DNA of 64,000 nt from RCIO01 sp040880025 (GTDB lineage Bacteria; Pseudomonadota; Alphaproteobacteria; Rhizobiales; Rhizobiaceae), in the NCBI GenBank assembly GCA_040880025.1, contig JBBDJD010000015.1, positions 124,001 to 188,000 on the forward strand, in the 5' to 3' direction. The translations under genes and the position numbers were made by a program. Every line of letters starts with the position of its first letter. Positions within the stretch are counted from its first letter, which is position 1. This document shows, one piece after another, positions 1 to 6,471 of the stretch. The notes under the pieces are model-generated. The model made no database searches, was not told the origin of the DNA, and was given only the letters and a program-made list of their open reading frames with translations.

Positions 1-1
1 T

Positions 2-565
2 CACATGCGCTACGAGGACGGATTGGCCGTGTGGGATGCATTGCGCGAAACCGGCGTGATGGCCTTCGGCGTCGAGACCTATGCCAACAGCCGCCGCATG
101 GAAAAGAGCCTGCGGCTGCAGAACGCCGACCTGCTGACGGAGTACAATCTATTGGAGGCCGATCTTGCCCGCCCGAAGGTCAAGGAAGCCGATTTCTGCG
201 GCAAGGCGAAGCATCTCGAATACCGCGCGCGCGAACATCAGCCGGCGATGCTGTGCACGCTGGTGATGACGGACAACACCGATTCCAGCGGCGTGGCACG
301 TTATCCGGTCGGCATCATGCCGGTGATTGACCCGGATACCGGCGAGACGCTGGTCGACGACCTCGGCCGCCGTTCCTTCACCACCTCGGTCGCCTACGGG
401 CCGACGATAGGCAAGAACATCGCGCTTGCCTATCTGCCATGGGCCTGGTGTCAGGAGGGGCGCGCGCTATCGGTCGAATATTTCGGCGAGACCTACCCCG
501 TTGAGGTGGCCGCGATCGGCTACACGCCGCTCTACGATCCGGAAAACCTCAAGCCGCGAAGCTAA
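2..565 (+). CDS. Dimethylglycine/sarcosine dehydrogenase-like protein, C-terminal part (cut by window edge)
   Basis: An open frame enters from the left edge and stops at 563-565. The roughly 187 visible residues look like the GcvT/aminomethyltransferase-type C-terminus of DMGDH-family flavoproteins: an Arg-Tyr-Glu-Asp-Gly stretch, then a region beginning KVKEADFCGK, then a closing beta-barrel with IGKNIALAYLP and a final PLYDPENLKP. The larger dehydrogenase at 38262-40835 ends in the same way, so the two are probably paralogues. Family members oxidise N-methyl groups of dimethylglycine or sarcosine and pass the C1 unit to tetrahydrofolate. The FAD domain is outside the window, so the substrate cannot be judged. 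Neither ATG in this stretch is a credible start. Confidence 0.75.
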   Translation, partial: HMRYEDGLAVWDALRETGVMAFGVETYANSRRMEKSLRLQNADLLTEYNLLEADLARPKVKEADFCGKAKHLEYRAREHQPAMLCTLVMTDNTDSSGVARYPVGIMPVIDPDTGETLVDDLGRRSFTTSVAYGPTIGKNIALAYLPWAWCQEGRALSVEYFGETYPVEVAAIGYTPLYDPENLKPRS

Positions 566-661
566 ACCCGGACCTGCCGCTCTCGGAAATGTGAAGGGAT
601 TGTAACGGCTGGTTTCGTGTGTGCGCTTTCAACAAAGCGCATTTCGCCTATCCTCCGCAGC

Positions 662-1501
662 ATGAATGCGGTTGCACGGTACTTGCGGGCCGCACTGAGC
701 GGGTTGATTTTCGCTGCACCGCTCATCACGAGTGCGACTTCCGCCGCCTCCGAACCAGTTGACGTTGAACTGGTGATTGCGGTCGATACATCGAGTTCCA
801 TGAAGACGGTGGAGCTGCAGCTGCAGCGTCAGGGCTATGCTGCCGCGTTCCGATCCAGAGAAGTCATCGACGCGATCGCCGATGGCGTTTACGGCCGGGT
901 GGCGGTGACCTATGTCGAATGGGGCGCTTCAGGATCGCGGCGCGTGATTGTGCCATGGACGATGATCGGCGGGGGCGAAGACGCCCACCAAGTCGCCGAC
1001 ATGCTGGAGAAGGCGACAGTCAAAAGCCTGTTCCAGACCTCGATCGCCGGCGCTATCCGCTATGGACAGCGGGCTCTGCGCGAAAACGACTTCGACAGCA
1101 ATCGCCGCGTGATCGACATCTCGGGCGACGGGCCGAACAATCAGGGTGGTCTGGTGACGATTTCCCGTGATGTCGCAATCGGCGAGGGCATCACCATCAA
1201 TGGGCTGCCCTTGATGCTGCCGGGAAATGTGCTGAGCAGGAACGATCTTTCGCTCGACGAGTACTATGCAGACTGCGTTATCGGGGGGCCGCGATCCTTT
1301 TTGCTGCCCGTGCGCGACTGGGATCAGTTTCCGGATGCCGTGCGGCGCAAGCTGGTCCTGGAACTCGCCGGAGGCCCGGCAACCGCCGCTCCGAGCGAGC
1401 CGGTGAAAGCACGAATGTGGAAAACTTCGAGTGGAGTTGCGGACTGCACGATTGGTGAAGCGCTGTGGCGGGGCTGGAGCCAGGAAGATGATGGAACGTA
1501 A
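662..1501 (+). CDS. DUF1194 von Willebrand A-like exported protein (first of tandem pair)
   Basis: The product is 279 residues from the ATG at 662. That start is chosen because it gives a clean signal peptide (residues 1-30, ending SATSAAS); the in-frame upstream start at 617 adds 15 uncharacteristic residues. A VWA-like fold begins right after the signal, with a metal-site motif D42-T-S44-S-S46, and the DUF1194 signature SGDGPNNQG at about residues 154-162. Such proteins are exported and of unknown function. The next gene is a paralogue whose start overlaps this stop, so the two are translationally coupled. Confidence 0.85.
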   Translation: MNAVARYLRAALSGLIFAAPLITSATSAASEPVDVELVIAVDTSSSMKTVELQLQRQGYAAAFRSREVIDAIADGVYGRVAVTYVEWGASGSRRVIVPWTMIGGGEDAHQVADMLEKATVKSLFQTSIAGAIRYGQRALRENDFDSNRRVIDISGDGPNNQGGLVTISRDVAIGEGITINGLPLMLPGNVLSRNDLSLDEYYADCVIGGPRSFLLPVRDWDQFPDAVRRKLVLELAGGPATAAPSEPVKARMWKTSSGVADCTIGEALWRGWSQEDDGT

Positions 1502-2375
1502 TGACGTCGCCTATGCATGCAAAAATCTCGGCCGTGCAACAGCCGCTGCTTTGGCGGGTGTGGGCATCGCGACATTGGCCACATTGTGGCCGCCGGCGCC
1601 GGCATCGGCACAGGAAGTGGTCGACATAGAGCTCATCCTTGCCGTCGACGTTTCGCTTTCGATGTCGCATGACGAACTGAGGATTCAACGGGACGGTTAC
1701 GTCGCAGCGATAACCCACGATCAGGTCATCAATGCAATTCGCGACGGCATTCACGGCAAGATCGCGATTTCCTATTTCGAATGGGCCGGAGACCAGTCGC
1801 ACTACGTGATCGTGCCATGGACCGTCATCGCCAGCCGCGAGGACGCCGAAAGGGTCGCCGCCCAGATCACGGCCAGCCCGCCGAACAGCGCCCGGCGCAC
1901 ATCCATCTCGGGCGGCCTGCGGTTCGCCTACGATCTGTTTGCCGAAAGCACGTTCCGTGGATTGAAGAGGGTCGTGGACGTGTCTGGCGATGGGCCGAAC
2001 AATCAGGGCGAATGGGTCGACGTCGTGCGCGACGACATCGTGTCGCGCGGCATCATCATCAATGGATTGCCGCTGATGACCGATGGCGGGCTGATGAGCA
2101 CGTTCGGCGTCCCGGATCTGGATCTGTACTACACGCACTGCGTTATCGGCGGGCCGGGCGCGTTTGTGGTGCCGGTCAATGACTGGTCGCACTTTCCCGA
2201 AGCGGTTCGCCGCAAACTCGTGCTGGAGATTGCCGGTATTCCGCAGGCTGATCCGCTGCCGGAGACGTTCGAAAATGAGGCGCTGGTGATCAAGACCGCG
2301 ACGGAGCCCGCATATGATTGCCAGGTCGGCGAGAAGCGCTGGCGCGGCCGCACCCAGTTCTGGGATGGCCGCTAG
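1488..2375 (+). CDS. DUF1194 von Willebrand A-like exported protein (second of tandem pair)
   Basis: The product is 295 residues if translation starts at 1488 (or 1491, the adjacent ATG), overlapping the upstream gene by 14 bases with a CAGGAAG ribosome site inside that gene. A signal peptide ends near ASA-QE (residue 41). The MIDAS-like motif is D54-V-S56-L-S58 and the SGDGPNNQG signature is present. It resembles its upstream neighbour along the whole length, including CVIGGPxxF and PxAVRRKLVLE segments, so it arose by tandem duplication. Function unknown; envelope location inferred from the signal peptide. The stop overlaps that of the convergent regulator gene by 4 bases. Confidence 0.85.
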   Translation: MMERNDVAYACKNLGRATAAALAGVGIATLATLWPPAPASAQEVVDIELILAVDVSLSMSHDELRIQRDGYVAAITHDQVINAIRDGIHGKIAISYFEWAGDQSHYVIVPWTVIASREDAERVAAQITASPPNSARRTSISGGLRFAYDLFAESTFRGLKRVVDVSGDGPNNQGEWVDVVRDDIVSRGIIINGLPLMTDGGLMSTFGVPDLDLYYTHCVIGGPGAFVVPVNDWSHFPEAVRRKLVLEIAGIPQADPLPETFENEALVIKTATEPAYDCQVGEKRWRGRTQFWDGR

Positions 2376-3406
2376 GCAGCGAGCAGCTTGCGCTCGGCGC
2401 GCTCCTGTTGTGGCGAGCGCGCATAGAGCTCGCGATAGCACTTGGAAAAATGCGATGCGGAGACAAATCCGCAGGCAACGGCCACCTCGACAACCGGCAG
2501 CGATGACTGCAAAAGCAGGTGCCGCGCGCGATCCAGCCTGATTTCCAGATAGTAGCGGGCGGGGGAGCGTCCCATCTCCTGACGAAACAGGCGCTCGATC
2601 TGGCGCCGCGACAGGCCGACATGATCAGCCACTTCGACAAGCGACAACGGCTCCGTCAGGTTGGCTTCCATGAGCTCGATGATGGTCAGAACCTTCGAGT
2701 TCTGCACTCCGAGACGGGCACGCAGCGGCAGGCGCTGGCGGTCGGTCGGGCTGCGCACGCGATCCGTCAGGAACTGCTCGCACACGCGATTGACCAGCGT
2801 GTCGTCGAAATCGTCGCCGATCAGCTTCAGCATCATGTCCAGCGAGGCCGTACCGCCGGCGCAGGTGTAGATGTTGGAATCGACCTCGAACAGGTCGGCG
2901 AAGACGTTGACCTTCGGAAACGCCTCCTGAAAACCCGGCAGGTTCTCCCAATGGATGGCGCAGCGGCGGTTGGCCAGCAGACCGGCGCGGGCCAGCACAT
3001 ACGCTCCAGTGCAGAGCCCGCCTATCGCCACGCCGCGGTTGTGTTCCTCGCGCAACCAGGCAAGCGCGGTGCGATTCTGGAAATTCTCGATGCCGAGGCC
3101 GCCGCAAACCACCACCATTGAAGGGCGGTCCGGTCCGGTCATCAGTTTGCGTTCGTCCTCCAGAGAGGTGCCCACGGCGCACTCGACACCATTGGATGCG
3201 CGGACCGGCTGGCCGTTCACGCTCGACAGTCGCCAATGATAGGCATCATGGCCCAGCATGCGGTTGGCGGCGCGAAGCGGCTCAAGCGCGGTGGCGAACG
3301 CCATCATCGTGAAATCGGGGATGAGGAAGAAGACGATCGAGCGCATGTATGCCGGCTTCGAGGACAAACCCGTCTCCCGTGGCTTGCTTGGCGGCATATG
3401 TTCCAT
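2372..3406 (-). CDS. GlxA-family transcriptional regulator (DJ-1/PfpI domain plus AraC HTH), GbdR-like
   Basis: The protein has an N-terminal DJ-1/PfpI class I amidotransferase-like domain (about residues 20-195, with GGLCTGAY) and a C-terminal AraC/XylS double helix-turn-helix (about 235-335, with LSRRQIERLFRQEMG and CGFVSASHFSKCYR). This architecture is shared with GbdR and CdhR, which sense glycine betaine/dimethylglycine or carnitine in pseudomonads. Given the dimethylglycine dehydrogenase tail at the left edge and the many methylamine genes here, a GbdR-like role is a reasonable inference but unproven. I prefer the ATG at 3406; a TTG at 3421 is also in frame, and the ATG at 3397 has a closer GGA. 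Confidence 0.85.
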   Translation of the reverse strand: MEHMPPSKPRETGLSSKPAYMRSIVFFLIPDFTMMAFATALEPLRAANRMLGHDAYHWRLSSVNGQPVRASNGVECAVGTSLEDERKLMTGPDRPSMVVVCGGLGIENFQNRTALAWLREEHNRGVAIGGLCTGAYVLARAGLLANRRCAIHWENLPGFQEAFPKVNVFADLFEVDSNIYTCAGGTASLDMMLKLIGDDFDDTLVNRVCEQFLTDRVRSPTDRQRLPLRARLGVQNSKVLTIIELMEANLTEPLSLVEVADHVGLSRRQIERLFRQEMGRSPARYYLEIRLDRARHLLLQSSLPVVEVAVACGFVSASHFSKCYRELYARSPQQERAERKLLAA

Positions 3407-3521
3407 GTCGCTTAGAGACAAGCATCACCAGAAAAAGGCTTTTTTGTCAACGGGATGCCGTATCGTCAACAAGCAAAAATTAGTTGAAGTGAACGATCGC
3501 CGCCCCGGTCAGATAACGAAC

Positions 3522-3551
3522 CGCCGCGCCGGGTTTGTGCCCGGCGCGGCG
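3522..3551 (-). terminator. GC-rich hairpin downstream of the 46-residue small-protein gene
   Basis: A perfect 12-bp inverted repeat (CGCCGCGCCGGG and its complement) flanks a 6-base loop. It lies 34 bases after the stop of the small minus-strand gene at 3586-3726. No strong T-run follows on that strand, so it could also be a 3' stability element. A weaker CCGGC/GCCGG hairpin lies between it and the gene. Confidence 0.5.
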
Positions 3552-3585
3552 TGAAATCTGAACCCGGCAAATGCCGGATTTTGTA

Positions 3586-3726
3586 TCAGTTGATGACGTA
3601 GCCGAAGCGCGCGGCGGCGAGCGCCGCCGTCTGGCCGGGCATCGTGTTGTTCAAGCGATTGCGCTCATATGCGGTCGCCGGATTGATTTCGCGGCGGCCG
3701 CCGATGATGCGAGCAATGAGTTTCAT
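3586..3726 (-). CDS. Small basic protein of unknown function (46 residues)
   Basis: This short frame begins MKLIARIIGGRR and ends RFGYVIN. It has a very good ribosome site: GGAGG with 6 bases before the ATG. The product is basic, with two adjacent arginines and an NRLNNT centre, and has no signal peptide or membrane helix. I do not recognise a family. A hairpin follows at the 3' side. The strong Shine-Dalgarno sequence and flanking hairpin make it a better candidate than the overlapping plus-strand frame at 3571-3813. Confidence 0.6.
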   Translation of the reverse strand: MKLIARIIGGRREINPATAYERNRLNNTMPGQTAALAAARFGYVIN

Positions 3727-3995
3727 GTCGTCCTCCATGTAATGTCAGGTTTTCGTCTCACACGGAGCGCCTTCGCATACTGGAGTGGGGCTGCTCTTGT
3801 AGGGCGCATATAGGCTTCGGCCCGTGGGAAAAACATGGAAAATGCGAAGTCCGGGAATACAAAAACGACACCGCGTCGCATCTTTTGCAATTTCGCGAAA
3901 AAGTTAATATTTACAGAGTGTTATATTGTCGTTCGCGCAATGCATTTGTGCCGGCACTCTTATGCGCCGCCGGCATGGCTCAAAGCCCGACAAGA
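3727..3995. other. Gene-free stretch between small-protein genes
   Basis: The 314 bases from 3727 to 4040 carry no gene that I can support. The first part is the likely promoter region of the minus-strand 46-residue gene. The middle (about 3880-3935) is markedly AT-rich for this genome. The right end, from 3996, is the terminator hairpin of the DUF1127 operon. Confidence 0.5.
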
Positions 3996-4021
3996 ATGCC
4001 GCCGGACCGTGCCGGCGGCAT
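3996..4021 (-). terminator. Terminator of the DUF1127 small-protein operon
   Basis: A perfect 10-bp stem (ATGCCGCCGG and its complement) with a 6-base loop lies 19 bases beyond the stop of the DUF1127 gene. On the minus strand it is followed by TCTTGTC, a modest U-tract. Confidence 0.65.
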
Positions 4022-4040
4022 CACGTTGTCGGTGCGCAAC

Positions 4041-4226
4041 TCATTGGCGATAGAGGCCGTTGAACCGCGCGCCCCGGCCGGCGCCGTGATCGGGGTAATA
4101 GCCCGGCCAGCCAATATCCTTCTGGATTTCCGACGGCAGAGAGTTGACGAGGCGCAGCGTCCGGTTGCGCTCGCGGCGTTGCAGGTATTGTCCGATCTTC
4201 TGTTGCAGTGTTCCAATGGCAGACAT
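4041..4226 (-). CDS. DUF1127 family small protein
   Basis: The 61-residue product starts at 4226 behind AAGGAAAGG. It begins MSAIGTLQQKIGQYLQRR and contains the DUF1127 core, R-rich then LRLVNSLPSEIQKDIGW. DUF1127 proteins are short basic proteins; some act in RNA turnover and phosphate or C1 control in alphaproteobacteria. It is the last gene of a three-gene small-protein operon divergent from a LysR regulator; the upstream 38-residue gene stops 4 bases before this start. Only the C-terminal half was clearly recognisable, but the DIGW end is characteristic. Confidence 0.8.
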   Translation of the reverse strand: MSAIGTLQQKIGQYLQRRERNRTLRLVNSLPSEIQKDIGWPGYYPDHGAGRGARFNGLYRQ

Positions 4227-4230
4227 TGTC

Positions 4231-4347
4231 TCATCCTTTCCTTGTTTGTGCCCGGCGTCGGGAGTGCGTGATCTTGCCGGTGCGGGCCTGCTCCATGATT
4301 TTCCTGTATTCGCCGACAAATCGGCTGAGTGCCGCGATGAACGGCAT
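4231..4347 (-). CDS. Small protein of 38 residues in the DUF1127 operon
   Basis: The frame begins MPFIAALSRFVGEYRKIMEQ behind GAAGGAG (spacing 6) and ends in an Arg/Lys-rich tail. Its TGA lies 4 bases before the DUF1127 ATG, so the two are probably translated together. No family is recognised. The N-terminal half could form an amphipathic helix like that at the start of DUF1127 proteins. The ribosome site and tight spacing are the main evidence that it is real. Confidence 0.6.
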   Translation of the reverse strand: MPFIAALSRFVGEYRKIMEQARTGKITHSRRRAQTRKG

Positions 4348-4376
4348 GCTGATCTCCTTCCGTGTCCTGCGTGCGA

Positions 4377-4523
4377 TCAGCCGCGCGACCGGGGTAGGTC
4401 GCGGTGTCCGGCGCCGTGGCGGATTTCGTGATACCGCGCCGAAGGGTTCATGTTCGCATCAGGCCGGCGGAAGACAGCCGTCATTCCTTCCACGAGCAGC
4501 GCGAATGCGGTTGCGGGCAACAT
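4377..4523 (-). CDS. Small protein of 48 residues, first gene of the DUF1127 operon
   Basis: The frame begins MLPATAFALLVEGMTAVFRR behind GAAGGAGCCC (spacing 6) and ends RDLPRSRG. It precedes the 38-residue gene by 29 bases on the same strand. No family is recognised. Its start faces the LysR gene at 4646 across a 122-base divergent promoter region, so the LysR protein is the likely regulator of all three small genes. Confidence 0.5.
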   Translation of the reverse strand: MLPATAFALLVEGMTAVFRRPDANMNPSARYHEIRHGAGHRDLPRSRG

Positions 4524-4645
4524 GTTGGGCTCCTTCGTTCGGATCATCTTGGTTTGCGAGGTTGACTATGCTGCGGGGTGATGTTCAATCAAACGAAATG
4601 AAATGATCGATTGGTTCAGGGAAATTGATCTAACGAGGTCCTGCC

Positions 4646-5542
4646 ATGAATGCTCCACTCAATCACCCGCTGCCGCTGCTCGAACTCGATGTGCTGCGCA
4701 CATTCGTGGCAATCGCCGAAACGGGCACCTTCACCGCGGCGGCCAATGCGGTGTTCCGGACGCCGTCCGCTGTCTCGATGCAGATCAAGAAGCTGGAAGA
4801 CACGCTGCGCTGCGCGGTTTTCACCCGCGACGCGCGTTCGGTTTCGCTGACGACGGACGGAGAGATCCTGCTCGGCTACGCCCGGCGATTGCTGGCGATC
4901 AACCGCGATGCGGTGTCGAAGTTTGTCGTGCCCGACGTTTCCGGTGTCGTGCGTCTTGGATCGCCGGACGATTACGGCGAGCAGGTGCTGCCCGGGGTGT
5001 TGAAGCGGTTCGCCAATTCGCATCCGGCAGTTGCAGTCGACGTGACGATCGACCAGTCTTCCAAGCTTCGCCAGAAGCTGAGCCAGGGCGAACTCGATAT
5101 CGCCCTGTTCACATCCTGCAAGAGCATACCGGCCGAGGCCGAGGTGCTGCTCAACGAACCTGTCGTGTGGGCGGGCGCGAAAGGCGGCAGTGCCTATCTG
5201 CGCTGCCCGCTGCCGGTGTCGGTGTGGGAGGAGGGTTGTGCGTGGCGCGCCGACGCTCTGGAGGCTCTGGGCCGCGACGGACATGAATACCGGATCGCCT
5301 ATATGAGTGCGCATACGGCTGGACAGCGCGCCGCGATCCTCGCGGATCTCGCCGTCGCGCCATTGCCGCGGTCATTCATCGGCAACGACATCGTGGCTCT
5401 TGGGCCCGAACACGGGCTGCCGGAGCTGGCGAGCTACAATCTGTGCATGCAGATGACCAGCGAGCCGTCGGCGCCGGTGCGCGCCGCGGCCGATCATATC
5501 CGCGCCACGATGGAGACCTTTCGCGAAGCCGCCATCGCCTGA
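4646..5542 (+). CDS. LysR-family transcriptional regulator
   Basis: The product is 298 residues, the usual length. The N-terminal winged helix-turn-helix (about residues 13-72) contains LDVLRTFVAIAETGTFTAAA and SAVSMQIKKLEDTL, followed by a LysR substrate-binding domain with the RLGSPDDYGEQVLP start typical of a subgroup common in Rhizobiales. It is divergent from the three-gene DUF1127 small-protein operon, an arrangement seen repeatedly in this order and suggesting local regulation. Its ligand is unknown. Confidence 0.9.
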   Translation: MNAPLNHPLPLLELDVLRTFVAIAETGTFTAAANAVFRTPSAVSMQIKKLEDTLRCAVFTRDARSVSLTTDGEILLGYARRLLAINRDAVSKFVVPDVSGVVRLGSPDDYGEQVLPGVLKRFANSHPAVAVDVTIDQSSKLRQKLSQGELDIALFTSCKSIPAEAEVLLNEPVVWAGAKGGSAYLRCPLPVSVWEEGCAWRADALEALGRDGHEYRIAYMSAHTAGQRAAILADLAVAPLPRSFIGNDIVALGPEHGLPELASYNLCMQMTSEPSAPVRAAADHIRATMETFREAAIA

Positions 5543-5608
5543 GGGATTGGAACCTTTGGGGCGGGCTGGCGGTTTTACCTGCTTCTGCCCAACCTCGGGG
5601 GTTTCCGC

Positions 5609-6463
5609 ATGGCCGATCGTCCAGTCTGGAAAGGACAGTTGCGTCTTTCACTGGTGTCGATACCGGTGGAGATGTATTCGGCCACGGACCGCAAGGCCCG
5701 CGTCTCGTTTCGCCAGATTCACAAACCCACGGGCAAGCGCATCCAGCTTCAGAAAGTCGTTCCGGGTGTCGGCCCGGTCAAGAATGACGATATCTGGAAG
5801 GGCTACGAGGTCGACGACGACGAATATGTGTTGATCGACCCGGACGAGATCGACGCCATAAAGCTGGAAACAAAGAAGACGCTGGAACTGGTCCAGTTCG
5901 TCGACGCGGCGGACATCCCGCCGATCTATTTCGACCGACCCTATTTTCTGGCTCCGGCCGACGAACTGGCGGAAGACGCCTTCCGTGTGGTGCGCGATGC
6001 GCTGCGCCAGACCGGCAAGGCAGGGCTCGGTCAGCTCGCCATGCGGGGCCAGGAACATCTCGTCGCGGTGCGGCCATGCGCCAACGGGCTGCTGCTGGAG
6101 ACGCTGCATTACGAAGACGAAATCAGGAAGACCGATCCGTTCTTTTCGTCGATATCAGAAAAGCCGGCGGAAAAGGAACTTGTCGGCGTGGCGACCGAGC
6201 TTATCGAGCGCAAAAGCGGACCGTTCGATGCCGGGGCTTTCGAGGACCACTATGCCGATGCGGTGCGCAAGCTGCTTGAGGCAAAGGTGAAAGGCCGCAA
6301 GCCGCGCAAGGTGAAGGCCGAGGAAGAGCCGCGCGGCGGCGACAATGTCATTGATCTGATGGGCGCCCTGAAAAAGAGCCTGGAAACGTCCGGCAAGGGC
6401 AAGAGGGCAACCAGGAAACCGCCGGCGAAGTCCGGTTCTTCCGGCCGCAAGAAATCCGCCTGA
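5609..6463 (+). CDS. ku: Ku protein for non-homologous end joining
   Basis: The 284-residue product begins MADRPVWKGQLRLSLVSIPV, which is characteristic of bacterial Ku. The Ku core beta-barrel occupies about residues 1-235 (including the IHKPTGKRI and KPAEKELVGVATELI segments), and a Lys/Arg-rich tail (from about 225) matches the DNA-binding and LigD-recruiting extension. Homodimeric Ku rings bind double-strand breaks. ligD begins 8 bases after the stop, so the two form an operon. Confidence 0.95.
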   Translation: MADRPVWKGQLRLSLVSIPVEMYSATDRKARVSFRQIHKPTGKRIQLQKVVPGVGPVKNDDIWKGYEVDDDEYVLIDPDEIDAIKLETKKTLELVQFVDAADIPPIYFDRPYFLAPADELAEDAFRVVRDALRQTGKAGLGQLAMRGQEHLVAVRPCANGLLLETLHYEDEIRKTDPFFSSISEKPAEKELVGVATELIERKSGPFDAGAFEDHYADAVRKLLEAKVKGRKPRKVKAEEEPRGGDNVIDLMGALKKSLETSGKGKRATRKPPAKSGSSGRKKSA

Positions 6464-6471
6464 GGCGAGGC

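Noticed and set aside
1278..2441. 387-residue minus-strand frame across the DUF1194 genes
   Set aside because: It is antisense to two well-supported genes, is Arg/His/Ala-rich like other GC-driven shadow frames, and matches no family.
3571..3813. 80-residue plus-strand frame
   Set aside because: Antisense to the 46-codon gene that has a strong ribosome site; no family match.
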